This document shows, piece after piece, positions 1 to 7,732 of a stretch of DNA of 36,913 nucleotides (position 1 is the first letter of the stretch; every line of letters begins with the position of its first letter). Origin of the DNA: Spirochaetaceae bacterium (lineage in GTDB: Bacteria; Spirochaetota; Spirochaetia; Treponematales; Breznakiellaceae); assembly GCA_031281945.1 (NCBI GenBank), contig JAITER010000002.1:1-36913 (forward strand), written 5' to 3'. Both the position numbers and the translations under genes were made by a program. The notes beneath the pieces are model-generated. The model saw only the letters and a list, made by a program, of their open reading frames with translations, was not told where the DNA came from and made no database searches.

Positions 1-981
1 GATAGCGACGCCACAAAACACACTTACACCGTGAACTACAACGGAACCCAAACGCTTCCCGCATTGCCAACAAAAACAGGCTCCGTCGCCAAAGGCTGGT
101 ACACGGCTTCATCGGGCGGCCAAAAACTCACCGGGACTACGCCCGCCATCACCGCGAATACGGATTTCTACGTCCAGTGGCTCGCTTACAATGCATCGGG
201 AATACCGCTAAACGCCTCAGGCGGCGAGGTTACATACGTCAGCACAGGCTCAGGCTTCGATGAAGTGCATACTTTCAAGAATAACGGGAACTTTGTTTTA
301 CCGTCCGCAGTAACAGACGCTCAGGTTTTGATTGTAGCGGGCGGCGGCGGAGGAGGCGGAGCCGCTACTAACTCCGGCGGCGACAACGCCGGCGGCGGGG
401 GAGGGGGCGGCGTTCAGTACGCTTCCAGTATAGCAATAAGCGCCGGAACATACGCTGTTGTGGTGGGAGCCGGAGGAAGCGCCGCTGGATCGACTACTAA
501 GCGGGGGTATAACGGCGGCGCTTCTAAATTTGGAAGCGTAACCGCCAATGGCGGCGGCGCTGGAGGCGGCGGCAACACCTCATCCGGCTCCGGAAATGAC
601 GGTGGGTCCGGCGGCGGCGCGGGCGCGGGAGGAGACAGCACAACCTACTCTGGCGGTAGCGCAAATAACTCCAGCTACTCTAACTATACAAGCAAGGGGA
701 GCGCCGGCGCCAAGAGCAACAGCAGTATAGGCGGCGGCGGCGGCGGCGGCGCGGGCGGCTCTGGGGTCACCAACGGCGCGGGCGGAAGCGGGTTTGCTTG
801 CTCCATTTGGAGCGGCGCCACTTCTTATTCGGCTGGAGGTGATGCCGGCGGCGGTGTAGGCGGAAGCAAGAATGGATACGGAGACGGCGGGAACGGCGGC
901 GCTTCGCCAGGCGGTACAGGTTCGGCGGGAAAGGCCGGCATAGTTATAGTCCGGTTCCCGTACAAATACACCGGAAACTAA
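1..981 (+). CDS. Glycine-rich repeat surface protein, 5' truncated by window edge
   Basis: The reading frame is open from base 1, so the gene begins before the window. A GTG at 31 is probably internal. The first 60 or so residues resemble the end of an InlB/Listeria-Bacteroides-type repeat (KGWYTASSGGQKLTG). A motif DEVHTFKNNGNFVLP follows, then about 200 residues very rich in Gly, Ala and Ser with many GGGGG runs, ending AGIVIVRFPYKY. The same layout (DEVH.F, then a Gly-rich body, then GIVVVR) closes the lipoprotein at 1503-4511. The two therefore share a C-terminal glycine-rich domain and are likely exported surface proteins. Function is unknown. GC-rich GGC codon runs explain the many overlapping antisense frames, which are not genes. 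Confidence 0.75.
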   Translation, partial: DSDATKHTYTVNYNGTQTLPALPTKTGSVAKGWYTASSGGQKLTGTTPAITANTDFYVQWLAYNASGIPLNASGGEVTYVSTGSGFDEVHTFKNNGNFVLPSAVTDAQVLIVAGGGGGGGAATNSGGDNAGGGGGGGVQYASSIAISAGTYAVVVGAGGSAAGSTTKRGYNGGASKFGSVTANGGGAGGGGNTSSGSGNDGGSGGGAGAGGDSTTYSGGSANNSSYSNYTSKGSAGAKSNSSIGGGGGGGAGGSGVTNGAGGSGFACSIWSGATSYSAGGDAGGGVGGSKNGYGDGGNGGASPGGTGSAGKAGIVIVRFPYKYTGN

Positions 982-1045
982 AATTATATGCGCACCGGCC
1001 AATTTTGCTAAACGCCGGAAAACGGTTGATAAAAAAGAATTCTGT

Positions 1046-1120
1046 AAAACCGCGTGTTTTTGGCGGATGTTAGCCGCCCGCGGTTTTGCGGAGACGGCGG
1101 CCTGGCGGATGTTAGCCAGG
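1046..1120. terminator. Nested hairpins after glycine-rich gene, possible terminator
   Basis: AAAACCGCG at 1046-1054 pairs with CGCGGTTTT at 1079-1087. It encloses a second stem, GGCGG/GCCGC, around the loop ATGTTA. A second copy of GGCGGATGTTAGCC follows at about 1103 inside CCTGGC/GCCAGG. The T-run after the first stem is short (TTTT), so terminator function is only likely. Confidence 0.4.
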
Positions 1121-1230
1121 CTGCGGCAGACGGCCGTAAGCGCGCGCTTAACTTTTCGCGAGATATGCGCCGTCCGCCGCCATCGCGCATAAAAACCGCT
1201 TGCGCGTCTTAAAAACGCGCCCCAATAAAT

Positions 1231-1360
1231 TGAACTTATTTCAATAATCCGGTTGATTCTCTGCTAATCTGCGGCTGGTTTGCAAATCTTGCAAAATGTT
1301 GCGTATTTTGCTATTGTCTAATAACTGTTGTTAAAAACTTCAGTTTCTGAACAACTTTAT
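1231..1360 (-). repeat. Three-hairpin element, copy A (degenerate)
   Basis: This is a diverged copy of the dispersed family. The GGACTTATTTC-like end lies at 1231, and the hairpin-1 remnant CTTCAGTTTCTGAACAAC lies near 1339-1355. The orientation is opposite to copies C, G and H. The hairpin arms are partly decayed, which suggests an old copy. Confidence 0.6.
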
Positions 1361-1502
1361 TTAAAGAAAAACGGGTAAAATCCGTTTGTTATTAAAAGCC
1401 TAAAAAATTTGAAAGCTCCGCCGTCAAATAAAAACAAGCGCGGTTCCAGGTATGTACAAAACAAAGAGATTTTTAGTATGATTTTTGTCAGGTTTATTAG
1501 AT

Positions 1503-4500
1503 ATGAATAAGAATATTAATTTGTTTTTATTGTCTATTCTGTTCTCTTGCGCCGCGCCTCCCGATGTTACGCCGGAACTTTATTCAATACGAAATAACAG
1601 CAAGGCGTTGCAGGAAATTTCTATTAAAAGCCCGCCTAAGCGCACCGCTTACGAAAAAGGCGAATCCTCATACGACCTTACAGGAATAGTTGTTAACGGT
1701 AAAAAAATCAACAATGAAGAGATTGACGTTAATCCGGAAGAGCTTGTTCTTGAGAATTTCAATTCTGATTCTGTTGGAAAAAAAAACGTTTGGGTCGTTT
1801 TTTACGGAGGCGTAAACGGCTTGCCGGTAAAGGCGCGTTTATCGCTGGACATAGTCCGTGTTGGCGGCTTGACCGGTGATTACACCGTAAACTATTTCGA
1901 AGCCGGCGAAGATATAATCCCCGCCGCCATAAAATCGAGTTTCACCGGCCAGGAGTGGGACACTGAAAAAGAAAAATACATCAGTATTGTAACGGCGGAC
2001 GTTGTTAAAGCGAATGAAGGGGACGAAGTGGAAGCGATAGCCGCGCCCGGCCTGGGCTTTAAGCTCAAAGAAGATTCATTGCGCTACGAGATTTTGAACG
2101 CGCATGGCGAAGCGTCCGCATCCGTAAAGATTCAAAAAACGTCTGGCAAGTATTTTTTTAAAATGCCGGCGGCGAATATAAGGCTAATGGCGGATTTTGA
2201 ACTTGTAATTTACCGCGCTTCCGTTGATTTGGGGTTAAAAACCGGTTTAATTAGCATAAAGAACATGAACTCTTCCATCCAACCGGCAATAAATTCCAAC
2301 GTTGAGGCTAAAATGGGCGACCTCATAAAAATAACTATAAAAGATGAGCTTGAGGCGGAATTTGATGAGAACACTTTACAATATATCTTTTTGGACGGTT
2401 CAACTGGAATGGAAGCCCCGCCGCAACTTATATCCGGCCGCGAGGTTGTTATGCCTCATGGCAATATTAGTGTAACCGCTAGTTTCCCCAATTCTTCTCT
2501 AAAGTCTGTGGAGATTTCTAGCATAGACGGCGGAAATTTTGAATTCAACGCCGGAGACGGGGGTGATGTTTTTACTTCGCAAATAATTAACAAAATGGAA
2601 TTTATAAAATACTACGAAGATGAAACCAAGCAAAAACTTAAATTTGATAATTCTAGTCAAAAATGGAAGGTGAGTCCCGCAGTTGGATTGACTTCCGAAG
2701 ACTATCGGGATGAAAACACCTGGGATTTTGCGGACGGCCCCGGCCCTAATAATTTTGAAGACAAAAACGGCGTAAAACCTTTTGATTCGACTATCGCCGG
2801 CGAGCGCGCGTTGACGTTTACAATAGGCGGTGTTAGCGCGTCTCATTATTCTTATTACGAAAACGGTAGTAAAAAGAGTAAGGATTTAAAAATAACTGTA
2901 AATGTGGCGGATGCGGAGGCGAAATGCTTTGACGGCGTCACAGATCGTTATTATAAAACCCTGGATTCGGCCTTGGAGCTTGCGGCTCCCGCCGCGGGGG
3001 CGGCGTGGTCGGAAGACAATCCGCTGTCTGTAACGTTGCTAAAATCCCCGAAGGTTGAAGAAAAAGCTATTGAGGTTACAGGCCCAAAATTCATACGCCT
3101 TAAAGCGCAAGACAACACAATAAAGATATTCTCAAACATAATTAACGATGGAACTTTTATACTGGAAGATGGGGCCTGGCTTTCGTTGTATGGCGTCAGA
3201 TTATCTACGCTCAACGATAAGGCGGTGACTATAAAAGGAAATAGTAAATTTTTGATGGAAGGCGACGCGAAAGTTCAATTTAACGGTAGTGCGACATCTT
3301 CTGCTTTAATATGCGTAGAGGATGGAACTTTTATAATGAAAGATGGAAAAATTAGTAGTAATAGTAGTAATGATAAGCCTTTTGTATATTTAGATGGCGT
3401 TAAGGCCAAATTCGAGGCTATGGGCGGCGTGGTGGCGGCGGTGGATTCGAAAAAAACAACCGTAAAAAGCGACGGCGGCGAGATTGTTTTTTCTAAAAAC
3501 GCTGAAATACAAGGCTTTGTTTCTGTTGGAACCGCTTCTGTAATTAAAACGAGCGGCGTTCTTTTTCCCAGTGATAATTTAACCGCCAGTTTCATTTTTG
3601 AAGACTTTGAAGACCCTGGCAGTTTTTATGTACAGGGAGAATCCGCTGATTCTATGAGAATCAATAAAGATTTCTTTTACCCCAAATTAACTTCGCCTGA
3701 CTCTGCGGGAAAAAGCAAAGTAGCTTTTGAGGCGGAAAGCGGCGCCATAACAAAAAAATTTGTTAAAAATGATTTGGGCGGTTGGGACGAAGTTCATATT
3801 TTTGACGCCCCAGGCTCCTATTCCTTCGAATTGCAAACGTTTTATTATGCGTATCTTTTGGTTGTAGGCGGCGGCGGCGGCGGTTCCTGGGGCGGCGGCG
3901 GAGCGGGCGGACTGGGCGGACTGTATACTTTTTTTTCGAACGATGGCGTCAGTCCGGTTTTTAGTTTGGACGCCGGGCTGTATTATATAACTGTAGGCGC
4001 CGGTGGAGCTAAAGGCGCGTCTGGGTCTCCAGGCGCACAGGGCGGTTACAGTAGTTTTGGTGAAATAAGTTTTCTGCAAAGCCTAGCCGCCTTTGGCGGC
4101 GGCGGCGGCAGCTCCGCCGAAGGCAAAAACGACGCCGGAGCAGGCGGCTCCGGGGCGTCATTAGCCCAAGGCGTTGTTATAGAAGGGAGCGCCGGCGGCG
4201 ATGGTTCTATGTCCACGTCTCCTGCTACTGATTCTGCAATTGTATTCGGTGCGAGAATTCCCATTCTTAAAGGTAGTTACTCATCAAGAGGTGAGGGGCG
4301 TGGCGGCGGTCCCGGCGCCTCCAGCGCTATAACAGGAGATGATGTAACGTATGCACACGGAGGCGAAAGAGGCGCTTCGTCAACTAGCGCCGGGTGCGGC
4401 GGCGCGGGCGGCGGCGCACCCGGGGACGGCAGAAACGGAATTGTAGTGGTGCGTCTAAGCAACTTGTGGAACTCTAACGAATGGCGCTCTTTATCACATT

Positions 4501-4511
4501 TATCACAATAA
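1503..4511 (+). CDS. Large lipoprotein with C-terminal glycine-rich domain
   Basis: Predicted 1002 residues. The ATG at 1503 is preferred over the TTG at 1485 because it gives a clean lipoprotein signal, MNKNINLFLLSILFSC, with the lipidated Cys at 16. An AGG lies 10 nt upstream. Residues 20-340 contain Ig-like beta segments (for example AYEKGESSYDLTGIVVNGKK). Residues about 510-720 have short repeats such as GTFIMKDGKISSNSS that suggest a right-handed beta-helix. From about residue 760, DEVHIFDAPGSYSF opens a Gly-rich domain that ends GIVVVRLSNLW, as in the upstream gene. The protein is likely anchored in the outer membrane or periplasm with an adhesive or surface role. The role is inferred and no enzyme motif is visible. 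Confidence 0.8.
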   Translation: MNKNINLFLLSILFSCAAPPDVTPELYSIRNNSKALQEISIKSPPKRTAYEKGESSYDLTGIVVNGKKINNEEIDVNPEELVLENFNSDSVGKKNVWVVFYGGVNGLPVKARLSLDIVRVGGLTGDYTVNYFEAGEDIIPAAIKSSFTGQEWDTEKEKYISIVTADVVKANEGDEVEAIAAPGLGFKLKEDSLRYEILNAHGEASASVKIQKTSGKYFFKMPAANIRLMADFELVIYRASVDLGLKTGLISIKNMNSSIQPAINSNVEAKMGDLIKITIKDELEAEFDENTLQYIFLDGSTGMEAPPQLISGREVVMPHGNISVTASFPNSSLKSVEISSIDGGNFEFNAGDGGDVFTSQIINKMEFIKYYEDETKQKLKFDNSSQKWKVSPAVGLTSEDYRDENTWDFADGPGPNNFEDKNGVKPFDSTIAGERALTFTIGGVSASHYSYYENGSKKSKDLKITVNVADAEAKCFDGVTDRYYKTLDSALELAAPAAGAAWSEDNPLSVTLLKSPKVEEKAIEVTGPKFIRLKAQDNTIKIFSNIINDGTFILEDGAWLSLYGVRLSTLNDKAVTIKGNSKFLMEGDAKVQFNGSATSSALICVEDGTFIMKDGKISSNSSNDKPFVYLDGVKAKFEAMGGVVAAVDSKKTTVKSDGGEIVFSKNAEIQGFVSVGTASVIKTSGVLFPSDNLTASFIFEDFEDPGSFYVQGESADSMRINKDFFYPKLTSPDSAGKSKVAFEAESGAITKKFVKNDLGGWDEVHIFDAPGSYSFELQTFYYAYLLVVGGGGGGSWGGGGAGGLGGLYTFFSNDGVSPVFSLDAGLYYITVGAGGAKGASGSPGAQGGYSSFGEISFLQSLAAFGGGGGSSAEGKNDAGAGGSGASLAQGVVIEGSAGGDGSMSTSPATDSAIVFGARIPILKGSYSSRGEGRGGGPGASSAITGDDVTYAHGGERGASSTSAGCGGAGGGAPGDGRNGIVVVRLSNLWNSNEWRSLSHLSQ

Positions 4512-4570
4512 AGATAAGGCCGGATTCGTTTTGCGGGTCTGTATTAGAAAATGGCGCCGCGTGCGCAAAT

Positions 4571-4597
4571 TAAATCCGGCGCCGGTTTTAATTTTTT
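4571..4597 (+). terminator. Weak terminator candidate after the lipoprotein
   Basis: A self-complementary CCGGCGCCGG core flanked by TTAAA/TTTAA is followed by ATTTTTT. The palindrome leaves almost no loop, so the call is tentative. Confidence 0.35.
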
Positions 4598-4627
4598 AGG
4601 CCGTAACCGCAGAGTTTAGGCGTGTAG

Positions 4628-4656
4628 TTGACGTTTTACCTAATTTGCTTTATAGT
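4628..4656 (+). promoter_or_regulatory. Sigma-70 type promoter for rpsL-rpsG
   Basis: TTGACG at 4628-4633, a 17-nt spacer, then TATAGT at 4651-4656. Transcription would start near 4663, about 40 nt before the rpsL ATG. Both boxes are one base off consensus. Confidence 0.75.
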
Positions 4657-4701
4657 AGAATCGTATATGAGTTTGCAATGAGAAGGAGTTTTTTTTAGTT
4701 C

Positions 4702-5076
4702 ATGCCTACCATTAATCAGTTGGTTCGTTTTGGCCGGCGGCAAGTTTCATCTAAATCAAAGTCGCCGGCGCTAAAAGGTTGCCCTCAAAAACGCGGCGTT
4801 TGCACCCGCGTAATGACTATGACCCCCAAAAAGCCGAATTCCGCTATGCGTAAAGTCGCTCGTGTGCGTCTTTCTCACGGTATAGAGGTTACAGCATACA
4901 TTCCGGGTATAGGCCATAATTTGCAGGAGCACTCGGTTGTTTTGGTGCGCGGCGGGCGCGTAAAAGACCTCCCCGGCGTGCGCTATCACATAATTCGCGG
5001 AGCAAAAGATACGCTGGGCGTTGAAGACCGCAAACGCGGACGTTCACGGTACGGCGCAAAACGGCCTAAGGCGTAA
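4702..5076 (+). CDS. rpsL: 30S ribosomal protein S12
   Basis: 124 residues, the full length of the family. S12 sits in the decoding centre of the small subunit. The invariant segments [39 protein letters not shown] and [11 protein letters not shown] are all present. The lysines at 43 and 88, whose changes give streptomycin resistance in other bacteria, are wild type. The AAGGAG at 4683-4688 lies 13 nt from the ATG, which is long because of an eight-T run in between. A good promoter lies upstream and rpsG follows after 8 nt. The usual upstream neighbour rpoC is absent; a lipoprotein gene occupies that place. Confidence 0.98.
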   Translation: MPTINQLVRFGRRQVSSKSKSPALKGCPQKRGVCTRVMTMTPKKPNSAMRKVARVRLSHGIEVTAYIPGIGHNLQEHSVVLVRGGRVKDLPGVRYHIIRGAKDTLGVEDRKRGRSRYGAKRPKA

Positions 5077-5084
5077 GGAACAAA

Positions 5085-5558
5085 ATGGGACGCAAAAAAA
5101 AATCAATAGACAGGGGCGTTTCGCCCGATCCTAAATATAACAGCGTTGTTCTTTCTAAATTTGTAAACCGTATGATGTGGGAAGGCAAGCGTTCCGTCGC
5201 TTTGCGTATACTTCACAACGCGCTCGAAAGCTTGCACGGCAAAGTTGAGGGGAAAGAACCGCTTGAGATTTTTCTAAAAGCGGTGGACAACGTAAAGCCT
5301 GTGGTTGAAGTAAAATCCCGCAGAGTCGGCGGCGCCACCTATCAGGTTCCGGTGGAAATCCGCGAAACCCGCCGCGAGGCTTTGGCCATGCGCTGGATTA
5401 TCAACGCCGCCCGTTCAAGGTCGGGCCGCGGTATGTCCGACAGGCTTGCAAGCGAACTTTTAGACGCCTACAACAACACAGGCAGCGCGTTTAAGAAAAA
5501 AGAAGACGTACACAAAAACGCTGAAGCTAATAAAGCTTTTACACACTATCGCTGGTAG
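5085..5558 (+). CDS. rpsG: 30S ribosomal protein S7
   Basis: 157 residues, a typical length. S7 initiates assembly of the 30S head. Motifs seen are [22 protein letters not shown] near the N terminus, [21 protein letters not shown] in the middle and [10 protein letters not shown] at the end. The ribosome binding site AAGGA overlaps the rpsL stop, so translation is probably coupled. A terminator follows at 5601. The fusA and tuf genes often found next are not here. Confidence 0.98.
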   Translation: MGRKKKSIDRGVSPDPKYNSVVLSKFVNRMMWEGKRSVALRILHNALESLHGKVEGKEPLEIFLKAVDNVKPVVEVKSRRVGGATYQVPVEIRETRREALAMRWIINAARSRSGRGMSDRLASELLDAYNNTGSAFKKKEDVHKNAEANKAFTHYRW

Positions 5559-5600
5559 ATTAACAATCCGGCGCTCGTTTGGTTTTCAGGAATATGCGTA

Positions 5601-5635
5601 AAAAGGCGCGGTGGGTTTTCCATCGAGCCTTTTTT
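5601..5635 (+). terminator. Terminator of rpsL-rpsG
   Basis: AAAAGGCGCG and CGAGCCTTTT pair with one mismatch around a 14-nt loop. A T-run follows at 5630-5635. Confidence 0.75.
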
Positions 5636-5780
5636 ATTGACGAACAGGCGGAATCGCGCCGGCGCGGGCGTGATGTATCTGATTAAGGAGGCGAAGTGTG
5701 TCGCAGGGCTCGGCCTGCTGTATTAACGCCCTTTATCGCGTTTATAAACCTCCTAAACGAAATCAACCGGGTTTTTTTTG

Positions 5781-5809
5781 TTGACAAGCATGATTGGAAA
5801 TGATAAAAT
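5781..5809 (+). promoter_or_regulatory. Strong promoter for the TRAP transporter
   Basis: Perfect TTGACA at 5781-5786, a 17-nt spacer, then TAAAAT at 5804-5809, preceded by TGA as in an extended -10. The predicted start near 5816 leaves a very short leader before the AGGAGGAAG at 5819-5827. Confidence 0.8.
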
Positions 5810-5830
5810 TTAACTTTCAGGAGGAAGTTA

Positions 5831-6829
5831 ATGAAGATTACAAAAGTAAAGTTGTTTTGTACGGCTTCCCTTGTTTTTGCTTTTGCTTTTGCAGGCTGCG
5901 CAAAGACGGGGATTGTGTTGAAGGTTGGTGATACATGGAGCGCAACTCATCCAATCGCTCAGTCTATTGATCAGGTTTTCAAACCGCAGATTGAGCAAAA
6001 AACCAACGGAGAAATCACCATAGAAGTGTACCACTCCGGCACTCTGGGCAACGAACAGACGCTTTGGGACAGTGTACGTAACGGTTCAATTGAGATCGTA
6101 ATTGTAGGATCTGTAATGAACAGCGAATACAAGCCAATGCTTATTTCGGACTGGCCTTTCCTGTATAGGGATCTTGACCACGCTAAAGCGGTGTGGACGG
6201 GCTCGTTTTCAGAAGAATTTATAGCCGGATTCAACGCTAAATTCCCGGCGACCAGAATGCTTGCCGTAGGCCCGAACAGCGCCCGTACGTTTACTTCAAA
6301 CAAAGAATTGACGAGTGTGGACCATTTTAAAGGCCAGAAATTCCGTATGCCCGCAAATCCAATTCATACAGGCATAGTCACCGATCTTGGCGGAAGCGCC
6401 CAGGTTATCCCGCTTAATGAGCTTTTTAACGCCTTGCAGACTGGCGTAGTCGACGGCCAGGATAACGGCATGGTGACGGTGCTTAGCGAAAAACTTAACG
6501 AAGTTCAAAAATACCTTTACGAAACCAACCACATTGTCGCTACTATGGAAATAATCGCCAACGCCGGAGTGTTGGACGGGCTTTCCGCGAAAAATCAAGA
6601 AATTGTTCGTAACGCATCAAAAGAAGCCGCCGCCTGGGCCTGGGATAAATATATTCAGAGCGTAGATATTGACCGTCAGACGTTGATTGAAACAGGCGTC
6701 ACCGTTACCGGGTGTTCGCCAGAGGATCAGAAACGGATTATTGAGGCTATTAGCCCGACGTTAAATAAACTTTATGCTGAGAATGATTGGGCGCAAGCTA
6801 TGGTAGATAAGGTAAAAGCCGTTCAATAA
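5831..6829 (+). CDS. dctP: TRAP transporter solute-binding lipoprotein (DctP family)
   Basis: 332 residues, usual for the family. This is the extracytoplasmic receptor that hands an organic acid or similar solute to a DctQ/DctM permease. The signal peptide ends in AFAFAGC with the lipidated Cys at 23. Family features include the N-terminal HPIAQSIDQVFKP segment, SGTLGNEQTLWDSVRNGSIE, the FRMPANPIH segment that normally carries the carboxylate-binding Arg, and GVVDGQDNG. AGGAGGAAG stands 3 nt before the ATG. A strong promoter precedes it and a strong hairpin follows, so it is probably made in excess over the permease. The substrate cannot be read from sequence. Confidence 0.93.
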   Translation: MKITKVKLFCTASLVFAFAFAGCAKTGIVLKVGDTWSATHPIAQSIDQVFKPQIEQKTNGEITIEVYHSGTLGNEQTLWDSVRNGSIEIVIVGSVMNSEYKPMLISDWPFLYRDLDHAKAVWTGSFSEEFIAGFNAKFPATRMLAVGPNSARTFTSNKELTSVDHFKGQKFRMPANPIHTGIVTDLGGSAQVIPLNELFNALQTGVVDGQDNGMVTVLSEKLNEVQKYLYETNHIVATMEIIANAGVLDGLSAKNQEIVRNASKEAAAWAWDKYIQSVDIDRQTLIETGVTVTGCSPEDQKRIIEAISPTLNKLYAENDWAQAMVDKVKAVQ

Positions 6830-7199
6830 GCTTAATGAACGGTAATATCCAAAGTAACAGTATTAGATAACCGCAGAGCGTCAAAACGCGCGTTTTAATA
6901 AAAAGCGTACTTGTTTTGACGTTTTGCGGTTTTTTATTAGAATTGTTTTACAAGACGCTTTGCGATTTATACAGCGGCGTTTGGTTTACGATAAAAACTT
7001 TATATTTTCGCTCTATGCGAATCCGTGATAATTTCGCTGCGTTTTGTTGAACAAAGCTATTAAAATCTTTTAGATGAACGCTGGTTGCTTCCGGTTTGAT
7101 TGTTGTTTCTTTCACATTTTAAAGTTAAAGCAATTGTAATAAGATTGCGTTTTTGAAACGAACCAATCAGTGTTTGTCCTTAAGTTAAGGAGCCCGCCA
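6830..7199 (+). other. Long intergenic region inside the TRAP locus
   Basis: 370 bases between dctP and dctQ. The first part is the hairpin at 6869-6936. The rest (6940-7185) is AT-rich with no frame, no repeat copy and no promoter close to consensus that I can defend. A separate start of transcription for dctQM is possible here. Confidence 0.5.
6869..6936 (+). terminator. Strong hairpin terminator between dctP and dctQ
   Basis: AACCGCA at 6869 pairs with TGCGGTT, and GCGTCAAAAC pairs with GTTTTGACGT. A TTTTTT run ends the structure. Such a signal after the receptor gene would lower readthrough into dctQM. Confidence 0.8.
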
Positions 7200-7724
7200 T
7201 TGAATAAATTTTTTAACGTTTTATTTAAAGTTGTAGAGACGCTAATAGCTGTTTTCCTTGCTTTAATGATAATCCTTGTATTTATGAACGTAGTTGGACG
7301 TTATATTTTTAATAAAGGTTTTGTTTGGTCCGAGGAAGTTTCCAGGCTTTGTTTTATTTTCCTTGTATATTTGGGTTCCATAGAAGCAATGCGGGATAAC
7401 CGGCATTTGTTGATAGACACGCTTCTTTTAAGATTGCCTAAAAAGGGTAAAAAAATTCTTTACGCCATAACCCAAATTCTTATTATTTGGCTTATGGTTA
7501 TACAAACTAGAGGAAGCTTGGGCCTTGTAATTCAGAACAGAAACAACGTTTGGATAACGACCGGCTTCCCCGCGCATATTGTCCACCTTTTTGGGCTTTT
7601 ACTTGGAGTTTCTATAGCGGCTATAGCTGTTTATAATCTTGTGCGTCTTTTGGTGTTTAAAGAAAAAGTTGCGGAAATAATAAAAATCCGTGATGACGGC
7701 GGTGAAAACGCTACGGTTGAATAG
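7200..7724 (+). CDS. dctQ: TRAP transporter small permease (DctQ family)
   Basis: 174 residues from a TTG start at 7200, chosen because AAGGAG at 7187-7192 lies 7 nt upstream. An in-frame GTG at 7170 has no ribosome binding site. There are four hydrophobic segments. The family signature NVVGRYIFNKGFVWSEEVSR follows the first, and REDRHLLID-like AMRDNRHLLID lies before the second pair. The protein forms the integral membrane complex with DctM. Its stop codon is part of TAGGAG, the ribosome binding site of dctM 9 nt downstream, so the two are coupled. Confidence 0.9.
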   Translation: MNKFFNVLFKVVETLIAVFLALMIILVFMNVVGRYIFNKGFVWSEEVSRLCFIFLVYLGSIEAMRDNRHLLIDTLLLRLPKKGKKILYAITQILIIWLMVIQTRGSLGLVIQNRNNVWITTGFPAHIVHLFGLLLGVSIAAIAVYNLVRLLVFKEKVAEIIKIRDDGGENATVE

Positions 7725-7732
7725 GAGTAAAT

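Larger units (their letters stand above)
982..1502. other. Intergenic region with nested hairpins and one dispersed repeat
   Basis: No gene is seen in these 520 bases. They hold a nested hairpin pair at 1046-1120, a degenerate three-hairpin element at 1231-1360, and an AT-rich leader before the next lipoprotein. The short minus-strand frame at 1008-1190 runs through the hairpins and has no coding signature. Confidence 0.6.

Noticed and set aside
414-1190. Several long minus-strand frames opposite the glycine-rich gene
   Set aside because: They are shadows of GGC-rich codons, with proline- and alanine-rich products and no start signals.
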